From assembly GCA_013398015.1 (NCBI GenBank), contig VZRR01005733.1:683300-747299 (forward strand): DNA of 64,000 bases, read 5' to 3'. The notes beneath the pieces are model-generated. The model saw nothing but the letters and a program-made list of their open reading frames with translations, searched no databases and was not told the DNA's origin. This stretch comes from Oreocharis arfaki (taxonomy: Eukaryota > Chordata > Aves > Passeriformes > Paramythiidae). The number at the start of each line of letters is the position of its first letter. Position 1 is the first letter of the stretch. The translations under genes were made by a program, and so were the position numbers. Shown piece by piece: positions 53,060 to 64,000 of this stretch.

Positions 53060-54105
53060 TCACTCCCCAGCTTCTCCTTCAGACCTCCTTTTGCCTCCCT
53101 TTATACTCCTGGTACCAGAGCCCCTCAAGCCTGGGTCCTGTCAAGATGGGATCTGGCAGCTCAAATGTAAATCTGAAAGCATGCATTAGCACTGTGCTGT
53201 TTCTTCCCTGAATACATAAAGCAGCCCAAACTAGTTATGTGTGTTTGAAAATGGGATGGACGAAACTGTCCTACTGTGACAGTCCCGGGTATGAAGGAAT
53301 AAGTGAATGTTTGGTAGTCTGGCTCTGCAGTGGTGGAAAATTGATGTCATTGTTTCATTGGTTTTTTTTATTTTGTTCAAACGGGATGCCTTTGGAAGAT
53401 TCTTCCGTGTATTTGGGGTAAATACTCCCATACATGCTTTTTTCCTTCTGATAGTTTCTTTCCTTTCTTGTAGTAGTAAGAGAAAGGCCAATATCAACAT
53501 TCCGTGGTAGCGTTCAGTCTTGGCTGCTGAGCATTGCTGATAAATCTACCTGCTGGGAAATTCCCCACTGAGTCTGTAAAACCTTTTCAGAAAAACTGGG
53601 AGAAGTGATTCTACACTGCCATGGAAGAACATGTTAATACCATACGAAGGCCTAGCTACCTTCTCTAGCTTGAGTCTTTATTTTGCTGTTTTGGGTGTCA
53701 GATCCTTCTGTCCTCTTCCAGCTGTTACTCCAGTGACAGGCATTGTAACCGCATAGAGCTGCACAGATTCAACAGTCTTGTTTATCTCTAATGTCTGTTG
53801 GCTTTGTTTTGTTTTTTTCCCTACAGAACATGATCAGAAGATAGCATCATTCACCATGATCATGGCCCCCCGGAAGAGGAATCGTCATGCGTTGGGGTTT
53901 CTTTGTTGTTTCGGAGGTAGCGACCTCCCTGAAATCAACCTCAAGGACAATAACCCCCTCCAATTCCTTGAGTTTTCTGTCCCAATCCCACCAGCAGAAG
54001 AGCTCAATGCCAGATTCGCCGAACTTGTCGTAAGTTTCTGCTGACAGATTGATATATTTACAAGGTGCATGAACTCTTCCATTTAAAGGAGGAGTAAGAG
54101 GACTT
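53060..54105. repeat. Right copy of the 1046-bp duplication starting exactly after the N
   Basis: It begins at the first base after the N and repeats 52013-53058 without indels, then passes into unique intron sequence at 54106. A duplication whose copies end precisely at an assembly join is best explained as an unmerged contig overlap, with the three differences as allelic variants or base errors. Confidence 0.95.
53862..54029 (+). CDS. DAAM2: DAAM2 first coding exon, duplicate copy B (right of the single-N join)
   Basis: This has the same 56 codons, acceptor and donor as the exon 1047 bp upstream, with no difference in the coding part. The surrounding 1046 bp duplicate the sequence that ends at the single N. 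I read it as the second representation of one real exon, produced when two overlapping contig ends were placed side by side. It continues into genuine downstream intron after 54105, whereas copy A continues into genuine upstream sequence. If both copies were spliced into one transcript, the 203-nt second exon, which includes 35 nt of 5' UTR, would shift the frame, because 203 is not a multiple of three. Annotation should keep only one. Confidence 0.9.
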
Positions 54106-55087
54106 AGGGGATTTATTAGAGAGCTTCTATTGAAGCTTTTAAAAAAACCTTTTCATTCTTTTATGACTGGTTACTTGGTAGGAGAAAGGTTGCAAGCAAC
54201 CACTTGATAGTGGCACTGGGTATAAGTATGAAAAAATGTTTAAATGTGCTTATTTATTCCCACAGCACTATGCAATTCTCCAAGTGTAGGATTGGGTGTA
54301 TGAGAAGGAATCTCTCGAGTTCTCTAGAGAGATCTGACAGTCAATTTCATGTTTACAGCTTTGGCATAAAATCTGCTGTATAATATAATACAGTGGAAAA
54401 TCTTAGGGTTTGCAGATCTATAAAATAAGGACTATTTGGTTTTGTTGATGAGTAGATTTCTGCTGGTGAGATATAAGAATCAGGTGACCATGCTAATTAT
54501 GTTTCATCACATAGCTGCCTTTGAACCATGAAATGGTGCTGTTGCAGCAACAGCCGTAAACAGGAAGAGAAGGAATTATTTCAGATGAACTTTGTTGTTT
54601 GCTTTTGTGGTAAATGTTGCAGACTCCAGGAGCCAGACACTTGCTTTTCATGCCTGGCATCAAATGACTTCACTGTCTTTGTCTTCTTGTTCAGCCTGAA
54701 TGCAAAACATAGGCAGAGGTCATAGGGCTGGGTTGTTTTGCAAACTGTGTTGTAAAGATGATGCCCATTTGATGCAGCTGATTAGGTTTCTCATTGCCAT
54801 TCTGAGACTGGAGCTTATGTAAAGTGAGATATCTGTGTATATATGCCTGAGGAGTGCAACTGAGGTGAGGCATAGAGCAGAAAATATTGGATCTCAGCAT
54901 CAGAGGAATTTACCAATAGTCTTTCTACATTACACTTATAACATTAGCCCAATAAATTCTTGTCCATGACCATAGCTTTGAAATGCTATAGCAATGAAAA
55001 TAACCATGTAATTTGCATATGCAATTGGAGGTTAATATATGGACAACTATAGTATGTCATACCAAATACAGGGACAGCTGCAGTTTG

Positions 55088-55330
55088 TCAGATCAGTGGT
55101 ATGGCAACCTAGCCCAGGCTCCAGTTTAAAGATGGGGTCCAAAGCAGATGGCTAGGGAAAAATATAAGGTGTTGGAGACTATAGGTTGTGGCCATAGAGT
55201 GGTCTTTTCCAGGATACTCTCCAACCCTCTAACGGTTTTCAGCTCGAGGACTTCCTCAGTCAAAAGTTACGTTCTGTGTACATAGTGAATTGGTAGGGAT
55301 TTCTTTTCCATTAACTGTTTTCACTTCCCC
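55088..55330 (-). mobile_element. Possible ancient CR1/L3-like LINE remnant
   Basis: The pieces 'cagatcagtggtatggcaac', 'ctagcccaggctccagt', 'aagcagatggctaggga', 'ggatactctccaaccctcta' and 'ttttcagctcgaggacttcc' occur in the order I associate with an ancient amniote LINE remnant common in bird and reptile genomes. The assignment rests on memory of a diverged consensus; orientation and ends are approximate. Confidence 0.42.
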
Positions 55331-58300
55331 AGCACCCATTAGCTGTCAGTATTCTGTGGCAAGGGCACAGAAAGGAATCAAAAGGATTTGCAGCTGTTTC
55401 AGGAAGAATAATGTGTGCAGCAGGAGAGAGTCTACTTGCGTCGAGCTAATTCGCAAATGGGGAATCTCCTCTTACGGAAATATTTCACAAAATTTGGGTC
55501 TATATTTAGGTCAGTTTGCTTTTTATGTGAGACTACTTGAGCTCCTCTTAGAAAATGCAGCTGTCTGACTGTGGAGAATACCACGTGGTGACAGGTATCT
55601 CTCAAGAGTAAGAGTGTAATCTGTAATCTGCTCTGCTGGCAATTTATTTCTGGATGCTGCTTAACTATTGGTTTTCACATGCAAAGCTTGAACTGCTGTA
55701 TCAAAGTTCATCTCTCTCCAATACCCAGATCCATCGAAGCATTCAATCCAGCCTTCCTGGAGACGTCACCAACAGATGTGCTTTGCTCCTGAACTTGGCT
55801 TGCTAAACCTTGAACTTGTTTACCTTTGGGTCATAGTGAAAGCCCTGCTTGGGTTGCTGCTGGGCTTTTGCTTACTGGGAAGGGTATCAGTTTTATGAGG
55901 AGTTTGAGAGTTTGTGGTGGTATTAATGATGCTTTTAACTTCTAGTTTTATGTCTGGCAAATACTGGTGTTCCATGTGCTTGCCTGTGGCAAAATAGCTC
56001 ACAGCTGCCTTATGGAAGTCTATTAAATGGTATAATTTAGAGTGTTTCTGGTGCAAAATTTAATGACAAGTATATGTGATGATCTGTAAAAATTTTTGGC
56101 CCCAGTAGTTTGAGAGTTGTTGGTTTATGCTATAACTTATTAAATGTGCTGACAACTTGTAACTGGCATATGCATTTTGAACAAATGAAGCCATTGAAAT
56201 CAAAACAGATCATATTCAGTTCTTATATTTAACGATAGCACACTAGCCATCATTGCATGAGAAGTGAGCTGGGAGAGAAAAGTGCTATTTTTCAGAAGGT
56301 TGATGGTGTACATCACACATTTTTATAAGGCAGTCAGGTAGGACGGCAGTGGATGTCCATAGGAGTTCTTGATTAGACAGGTAGCATGAGAGCAGTTAAG
56401 GGCTTTATGTGTTTCCAGAGCCTGGGCTGGAAACTGGGCTGGCAAAATGCAGAATTTGCCTAGAAGGGCTAGTTTGTCCACAGGTCTGGATTAATGCATG
56501 TTCTATGGGACACTGAAATAAAACAGGCTACATCTGTATTGACAGCTCAGATGAGATTTTAATTGGATTAGAAAGATTCAGTCTGTAAATGCACCGGTGT
56601 AAATCAGCGACCTGGAAGTGCCTGAGAGAGCTCTGTGCTGTGTGCTAGCTCCCTGCTGCTTATCCATTAGGGTCTAGTCTGGGTGCACTTGTATTATATA
56701 AAAACCAGATTTGAGTGTAAAGCCTTTTGACCCAAATCCCCAAGTGAAATGATGACACCAACATCATCTGAGATCTGTAGTGAGAAGAGCATTTGTGTTA
56801 GCTCCCTGAAGCAGGCCCAGGGGGTATAGCCTCATCTTGCCATCTGCTCTGCAAAGGATATAATGAAACATTGGTGTGGTTGAATGAATTTTTTAAAGCC
56901 TTATTTTTTCCCTTGTTGTAGTTAAAATCTGGGGCATTTTCCCATGTAAGAGTTAATGGCAAGAAAAGCTAGGTATAGCTGTGCTGGAGAAGTCTCCATT
57001 GTGATGAATTTTCCAATCCAGTAAATATTCAGTATGTTTCTACCTCCCTTTCTGAGGAAAACTGGCATTTTGAGGACCAGGAGCACGTCCTCTTCTCCTG
57101 TTCTTGTGCTACTTAAACTAGTACCAAGAAAAACGAATTTGGAGATGTCCATTTTTCAAGGGGAAGAAATTAGGAATGTGTTGGGATTCTTTATTTGTGA
57201 TGGGCTCACATGACCCGTTCCAAGCTTTCAAACTTGCTTGTGTAGTCTCCAGACTGAGGCAGATACAGTGTGAACTGCTCTGTTTGGGAGATGCACCCAG
57301 ACCATCCAACCATGTAATGGCAGCTGCCTGACTGGACTCTGACCAAGGCAGTGACTGAGATGATAAGCTGATGCTGATTTCAGCTGAAATGCATGCTCTC
57401 GTTGCCACGCAACCAGAAAAACAATTCTAGGATGGATCCTTAGGTTTTGTGTTGCTTGAAGCTGGATGCTGTGTTTATGCCTTTTCTGATCAATTAGAAA
57501 ATGAAAACAGAAGGAGTTAGTCCTGATAGGTCCTAAATTCTATCTTGAGTTATTCCACTGGGAACATGTGCAGAGAGTAGGTCTGAACGAAGAGCACGGC
57601 TTACGGTGATTTGGAATGATTTGCTTTGTGCTAAGACAGGAGATGTTGTACCAGCTCTCAGGACATCTCCTGGCAGTGACTGCCTTGGGATTAAAGCAGT
57701 GGTAACAGTGCAGGTAAGCCCTTAACAGAGCCTAGATGCACAAAATACAAAGTGAACAAAAATATTTGTGACCACGAGTTTAGCCCCTCAAAAGGCTGCT
57801 TTTGTGAAGGAGGACAGAACAGCTGGCTTTAGCATCTCCCCTTCCATTAGCAGGCAGAGAGAGAAGCTCTAGAAAACAGGGTGTGGACTGGTCCTGTACC
57901 TCACAAATTGTGAAACTGGCCCTACCTGACCATTGAGGCTGATGTGACCTCTATCACTTATGCTTCCATTCTGCCATGTAGTGGTAAAGTGCTGCTGCAG
58001 GTGGTGGTCTGTTGGTGGGCTCCAAAATGATTTTGTGCCTGCTGGCAAAAGTATCTGTGCTAGACACATATTTTAACTTGTATAGATTTATTGACTGAAC
58101 AGGAACTGCAGAAGAATCTGGAAGAATTATTGTAAGGCAAAGGGAAATAATTTTTTTTTGTGGAACAGTTTCTCCACGTCCTTGTTCATATTTGTTAGCA
58201 GCAGTGTATTCTTGTCACACTGGATTTTGGAACTTTCTGCTTATTGTTAGAATCCTGGGCTCTTCTTGGTGGTTAAGGCTGGTGTGCTGCTTGACACTAA

Positions 58301-61300
58301 AGATTTTGCCATCTAGATCTCTTATACCAGCAACCTGATCTCAGACTGGAACTCAGACCATACCAAGAAGGGCGACTTAAATGCTGGCAATTCAGAAAAA
58401 ACCAGAAAACTGTGAAGAATGCTAGCACGGAGGAAAGAGCAGTGTAAAGAGCTTGTGCTTTTGTTGTTTCTCTTTTTATTTCGTTAGTGACTGTGAGATG
58501 GTCATGGTATTTGACAAGGTGGAGTGCAAGATTCTGTATTTTAAGATGCAAGGTTCTTGGAGAAGAAATGGAGTTGTCTTTTGAGTTTACGTTTTCAAAG
58601 TTGTTTGTGTCATTATATCCTCCAAACTTGAATGAGTTACCTTTAGTACATTAAATTCTTATACTGGGGAAGATTTAAGAAATGCTTACTGTTCTACTTT
58701 TGTGGTCTTATCTGCCCTTGAAGCATTCTCACATTTAGCTCAGGTGGGATATTGACTGGAATTCCATGTCATGGTTTGTTTGTCTTATGTTGCGTTTGAA
58801 CCCATTCCATTTTCAGTTTGGAGGTTTTTTTCCTTCCTTTTTTTCTTTTTTTTAAAAATTTTTTCGCTGAGTCCCTAAGGAAAGGGTTTTGTTGACTTTA
58901 TAGGTTCACAAAAGGTTTTTGTCCATAATCCTATTTACCATCCTCACAGGCTTTTCCAGGACAAAACTTAATAAGTACTTTTGGCATAAAATCTAAAGGT
59001 CCATTATTTACAGTTGAGGAGCAGCATAAATACTTATGCACACTCTCTATTTGAAAAATTTATAATTATCTAGCAACTGTTTTAGCCTGCCTTTAAACTT
59101 CTTCTTGTCCATTGAATTGCTGAGAGAGGTAGGTTGCTGCTTGGGTGAGGCAGCATACACTCTTCTCTCTCTCCTTCTCTGGATCTAGCATTCTGATCCT
59201 ATTGCAAACCCCCAGATTTTGTAGAGAAGATGCATGTGGAACTGCTGTGTATTCCTGAATGATAAGACCACAGGAAATCAAGCCCATATTTCCCCTGTAA
59301 TATTGCCTGAGTGCAATAAAATGAAGATGGAAGCGAGTGCTGAATCAAGGTCTCTGTCTTTCCCTCAGCCCATGCTGGGAGCCATGACTGAAACTGTAAC
59401 CGTGGTTTATGTCTGGAGTGCTCTGCAACAGCGACCACAAGAACATGGAACTGTGTCCCTTCTTGGCACAACCCTAAATTCAACTCTTGGTCTTTCATCT
59501 CATCTCATCACCTCTGATTTCGTTATATTTAGTAATGGCTGCCACAGCATCAGAGTTGGCTCACTTTCTGAATTAAAGTCGAACTAGCCCAGGAATCTGG
59601 CTGGAAAAAATGGCAGTGACTATGTTAGTAAAGAGAAGAGAGAAAATAAGAATCATGTTGATTCCTTCTCCTTCAATCTCCTTGAATAAGAGCTGTATAG
59701 AGGAATTCCCATGAAGATGAAAAATATGAGGATATGTAGCGGGAGAGTCCAAGCAGCAGAGGCAGCAACTCTGTATCCTCTGAATAGTCTGATAACTTCT
59801 GTAACCATGGCTAGAACTTTTCAATGCCCTGGGTCACCTGAGGAAGGAGGCTATCTACAGCAAGACACCTGCTGCTTTATTGTACCTTTTGCTCCTGCCT
59901 TTTTTCTTGGGTCTCACTTGGTTTTTTTGCACTTTCTGCTAATCCTTTCCTAAGTAAATCTGTGTCTTCATCTTGTTCTGAAATAGAACTATGGAAGTAG
60001 TGTGATGTTTGCTGCTGTTCTGTATGTTACTGTGCTCTCTTGGTTTCTCAACACACCAGGCTAGTATTTGTGAGCACTTTAGTGCCAGAATGCTGAAAGG
60101 AGTTGATCAGTGTTCTCTGAGTACGTGAGCCATCCACATGACTGATATCTATGCTAGTTCTCTCAGCACAGAGGCACAGGAACAGTGGGGTCACCATAGA
60201 CATATTTCTATTAGCATTGGATGAAGTGACCAGTAGCATAAAGTTTGGGAAAATTCTGCTCTTTGCTTACGCTGTGAAATCTCTCTACATCTGTTCCCTC
60301 TCTGCCTTAAAAGAGAGTAAAATTCTGTGATTATTGTCTCATCTCCCAGTGGAGAAAAAGTTGATGAGAAAAGGAAGGAAAACAGTTTTATGTTGAAAGA
60401 AAGCAAGGTAAAGCATGGAAGTACCTGAGAATTCATTTATTTATTTCGTCAAAGGAAGCAAAACAATTTCTGAGCAAGGCATCAGTTTAGCACTCTCTGG
60501 ATAACATACCTTCAACAGCCACAGGGAGATGAGATCCAAACCTAAAAAACTGTCCTAGTGGTTCCCACTGCAAACAGCTGACTTAGAAGCAGCAAGTTCT
60601 CTTCATGCCTAGTTCTCCCTTGCAGACCATTTAGTGTAATGGATGCAACATAAACCTCAGATGAAAACTAGGCTTCACCACATTGAATAAGTACTCCCAT
60701 ATATCTCCTGTCTCATTCAAGCTTGCCAAGTCCTAGCTGTGGCAGTGTTCCTGAGACCCCTTTTTTGGCTCTGCAACCTTCAAGAGTATTTATGTGGTAA
60801 AAAGTACAAGAAATGCTTCCATTGTGATCTTTCATGTGAATATAGACAATATAAGTCAGTGTATGTAGGAAAAAGAGGGCATCAGCTGTGTTTCTATGTG
60901 TTTGCTGCTGGGCTTGAAGAAAAAAGTTCCCATTTCACCTCCAGCTTTCTTGTAATTTTTCTGGGAAGCAGAGATGCAGAGTTGCCTATTCTGTCTCTTG
61001 GCTCTCAGTATGGAGCAACATCTTTCCAGAAAAGTATCCTCTGTATCTGAAGAGTATTTAAGTCTTAGTTTCTCATTGAAAGGTTGTGACTTAGAAAGAC
61101 GTGCATGTTACCTCCTTGCTTCAACCCCCAAACATGTGTCATGTGTATCGATAACCGTATTTATTCTCATTAAAATTCAGGCACGTTACCAAGATCTGAG
61201 TGTTTTGTTTCGAATTGTTAGTCTTTGGAGTCATTCTATCCCAATGCTGGATTCACTTGAGTACAGGGATTTACTTACTGTGGCCCTTGTCCTGCATGTA

Positions 61301-61329
61301 AATCATTGTTTCAGACTATGCCTCTGACC

Positions 61330-61510
61330 GGCAGCTTTGAATTGTTGCCCAATGCAAATTTCTATGCAACCACAATTTAAAAATCCCTCTATTCAGTTTT
61401 GCCCATAAGAGGAGGTTATTTAATTCCCTGTGCCCATCCCTCATCCCTTCTGTGCTTGTCTGTAATTAATTAATCTACCTAATCTGTCCGGACGTGTAAT
61501 GCCAAGTGCA
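61330..61510. promoter_or_regulatory. Candidate intronic element with a perfect POU octamer
   Basis: ATGCAAAT occupies 61352-61359, followed by a second atgcaa about 20 bp on and a taattaattaat homeodomain-like run near 61461-61476. The block is repeat-free and lies in the intron downstream of the DAAM2 exon. Confidence 0.25.
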
Positions 61511-64000
61511 ATCGACAGCTGGAGAGGTCCTTCATTTTTATTTGTATTTGATGAGCTCAGACTTCAGCAAACTAGGAGGCTTTGCTGGCCTTGGCTCAGT
61601 GGAAACTCCCCACCCCAGTTATTACTTCCTTTCTTGCACTTAATGAGGATGGACCAGTGGAGGTTGCAAGAAAATGCTGCTGATGAGACCAAGGCAGAAT
61701 TTTCCTGGCAAGAGGCTCATGTCCAGTAAGAATCCTTGGCATCACCCTCTGCATAGAAGATGCTGTATCTGAAAGCAGAAAAAAAGCAAAGCTTTGAGGC
61801 AGCAAATCATTTCCCTTGCTGATGGTGTCCAGGCCACAAAAACTGTCCTTTCTCTTGGGTTAGTTTATAGTTGTCAGATCAATATTTTTCATGCACTCAG
61901 ATGCACTTGTCTTCTCTTATAGTAATGGCAAATGAACTGGGTGGTTTAAGATTTCTGTTCTGGTGCTGAGGCTTGGGAGGTAAAAGCTCTTCATGGTATC
62001 AAAATCTGTCTAGGTAGGCACAGAGTTCCTTTACGTCCAGCAATAGTTCTTCAGTCCAAGATTGTACAAACTCAGGATACCTCTTTTCTTTTTAGTTTTC
62101 CACCCAGGGGATACCTTTCTTCTTTTTCTTCCTGCTCTGCAGAGAGACTTTTTCAGTATGTTGAGTCTGCTTTACATGTGTCCTAGATGCAATACATGTG
62201 TACATTCACTGATTTTAATGCACTTATCACTACAGGAAGCTTTCTGTAGTTATTCGAGTCCAAATCCATAAGAGGTATTGTATTATAGGCTTTGTGGCAG
62301 AGACAGCTTTCGCTTTCAGGTGCTCAGCTACATGTGGATTTCTATGATAGGACAGGCTTATGGCACTGAGTGCAGCACCAGCACTTTCTCACTTTAGGCT
62401 TCCTTCCAGTAGGTGCAGCTGGCTGGCAGCTCCCAGCTCCCTGACCAGCTGTGTAAGAAGCAGCAGTCACTATGCCGCAGATGTGTGAGACACAGATGCT
62501 GTGAGAGGAGCATGAGATGGGAGCCAGGTCTCACACTCCATGTCTGAAATCAGTAGGGTTGTGTAAACAAAGGTAAATCCAGACCTGGTCTTACGTACAA
62601 GATTTTGGATGTGAAGAAGCGGGGGGTGTTACCAAAGTACCTGTGTAGTTTTAAGGATTTTCTACAGATATACATTGTGTTTTAGATCTTGTTGCTATAC
62701 TCTAAAGCTTATGGACCAATGTACCCAATGTCAACCAGCTCAGTTCCACTGAAGACAGTTGTGGAGTTACAGTATTCTCCATTGACTCCATTGTGTGGTG
62801 TTTTCTGTGTCTGTGGTGGTTGTTGGCTTCTGAATATCCCAAGAAGAGCATACTGACTGCCTTTCTGGAAAGTGGGAAGGGTCGTGGTCATGGTTGGAAT
62901 ACTTGAAGGGAATGTTTGAGTGTGTTCTGAGAATGATTTACTTACAGTAGACATGAAACACCTGAGAAAGATCTCACAGGACTACATATTTTTAACAGAG
63001 TAATGCTGTTGTTCCATGGGAACATGCAGGGAAATGTATGAAGTACATCTAGGGCAAAAGAGGAGAAGTACTGGATTTTGGGAGCACAACAGATATGTAG
63101 CTTGGGATGCAGAAGGAAGTGAAAGAACAGATCTACCACTAGAGGATAGAAGTGATAAGTTGTCAATCTTATGTCTTTGCTCTACTGAATCCTTGGGAGC
63201 TGTCATGATATCCTAACCCTGAAATCATGGATAGGGTGGATATGCTTAATGTTCAGAAATCTTGTGTCCATGTGTTTCTAGCACCTTTATCACCTGATTA
63301 GATAATACTGTCGTGTTTTAGCATAGCTGCAAGTGTCAGGCAGCATAACATAAAAAGAAAAAAATAACATAAAGCTTTACTCTGACCTTTCTCCTTAGTA
63401 TGGTATAATTAATATTTGAATGGTTTTTGTGTTCCACTATGATTATAACAAAGAGTCAGCAACTTTCTGGATTAAGCCTGAAGGCTGCTGAAGTGATAAA
63501 ACACTGAGATGATATTGATAGTAGGAGTCATACTTGCTAGCTGGAAGGATCAGATTTACTTATCTTTATTTCAGCTTTCTGGAGCTTTTCCAGCTATACT
63601 TGGATACATATAGAATAGACAATTTTCTACCCTCCTCCTAGAATTGAACCACCATTCTCGTATATTTCCTGCCACTTTGCCTGCTGACTTAGAGACTGAG
63701 CTCTCTGCTGTAGAAATAGCATGAACAGCAGCAGTACAGGGATGTCCTATTGCCCCAACATTTTAGAATGGCTTCTCTGAGTATGATTCCTGCCCTTCTG
63801 CAATTTCTATCCTTTAATTCTCTTTATTAGTGTCTTATGTTTTTCAGAGTTGTATTTGATGGCTTAGAAATCTATTAGTAAGACCTCATCCCTCACCTTC
63901 TGGAGAGAATATTTGAATCTAGATTTGGTCTGCTAAGGAAAGGTGAGAGACTGTTATAAATCAGATAAGAAAGGTAACATGGGATGAGAAGTTGCCACCT

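Larger units (their letters stand above)
54030..64000 (+). other. DAAM2: Partial DAAM2 intron following the first coding exon
   Basis: The intron starts with gtaagt after the phase-0 donor and runs off the window. The next family exon, expected to begin DELDLTDK-like, is not present on the + strand, so this intron exceeds 9.9 kb. Apart from a possible ancient LINE remnant near 55.1-55.3 kb and the octamer block near 61.4 kb, I see unique AT-rich sequence without exons. Confidence 0.75.

Noticed and set aside
52013..54105. Genuine recent tandem duplication of the DAAM2 start exon
   Set aside because: Both copies end exactly at a single-N join and differ only like two alleles, so an assembly artefact is far more likely.
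1..64000. Bacterial-type systems such as CRISPR arrays, operons or phage
   Set aside because: No spaced direct repeats, operon-like gene runs or ribosome-binding context; splice sites and CR1/LTR repeats show a vertebrate genome.
54030..64000. Next DAAM2 coding exon (expected DELDLTDK-like start)
   Set aside because: I looked for it on the + strand in the available frames and did not find it; it lies beyond the window.

Overview
This is an intron-rich, gene-poor stretch of a vertebrate genome, most likely a bird. The evidence is a low density of interspersed repeats, recognisable avian-type CR1 LINE fragments, an LTR resembling a common avian endogenous-retrovirus LTR, few CpGs, and no bacterial gene organisation. 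The long open frames elsewhere are not convincing genes: they coincide with repeats, simple-sequence tracts, or unremarkable sequence lacking any domain, codon-like pattern or splice context.

The only coding sequence I can support is the first coding exon of DAAM2 (Dishevelled-associated activator of morphogenesis 2, a formin), on the + strand. It encodes 56 residues beginning MAPRKR and has a good splice acceptor and a phase-0 donor. It appears twice, at 52780-52982 and 53827-54029. The two copies lie in 1046-bp segments (52013-53058 and 53060-54105) that abut a single N at 53059 and differ at only three transitions. This is the expected signature of two contig ends that overlap but were joined without merging, so the real genome almost certainly has one exon here.

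Layout: 1-52779 is the 5' side of DAAM2, probably most of a very long first intron plus possibly upstream flank. No non-coding first exon or CpG-island promoter is recognisable. It contains CR1 fragments (about 4448-4516, 6750-7022, 9903-10125 and 16326-16550), a roughly 1.1-kb solo LTR (11184-12292, minus strand), a short LTR-like element (31035-31184), a pyrimidine-rich tract (20494-20628), an assembly gap inside a poly-A run (18638-18678), and many small tandem duplications and inverted repeats. 54030-64000 is the start of the following DAAM2 intron; the next coding exon is not reached.

Several unique-sequence blocks look like candidate conserved non-coding elements: about 27930-28520, 32230-32460 with two MEF2-type sites, 49080-49680, and 61330-61510 with a perfect POU octamer. 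These are inferences from texture and motifs; cross-species alignment would decide. I found no previously undescribed coding system. The most consequential observation is the artefactual exon duplication.
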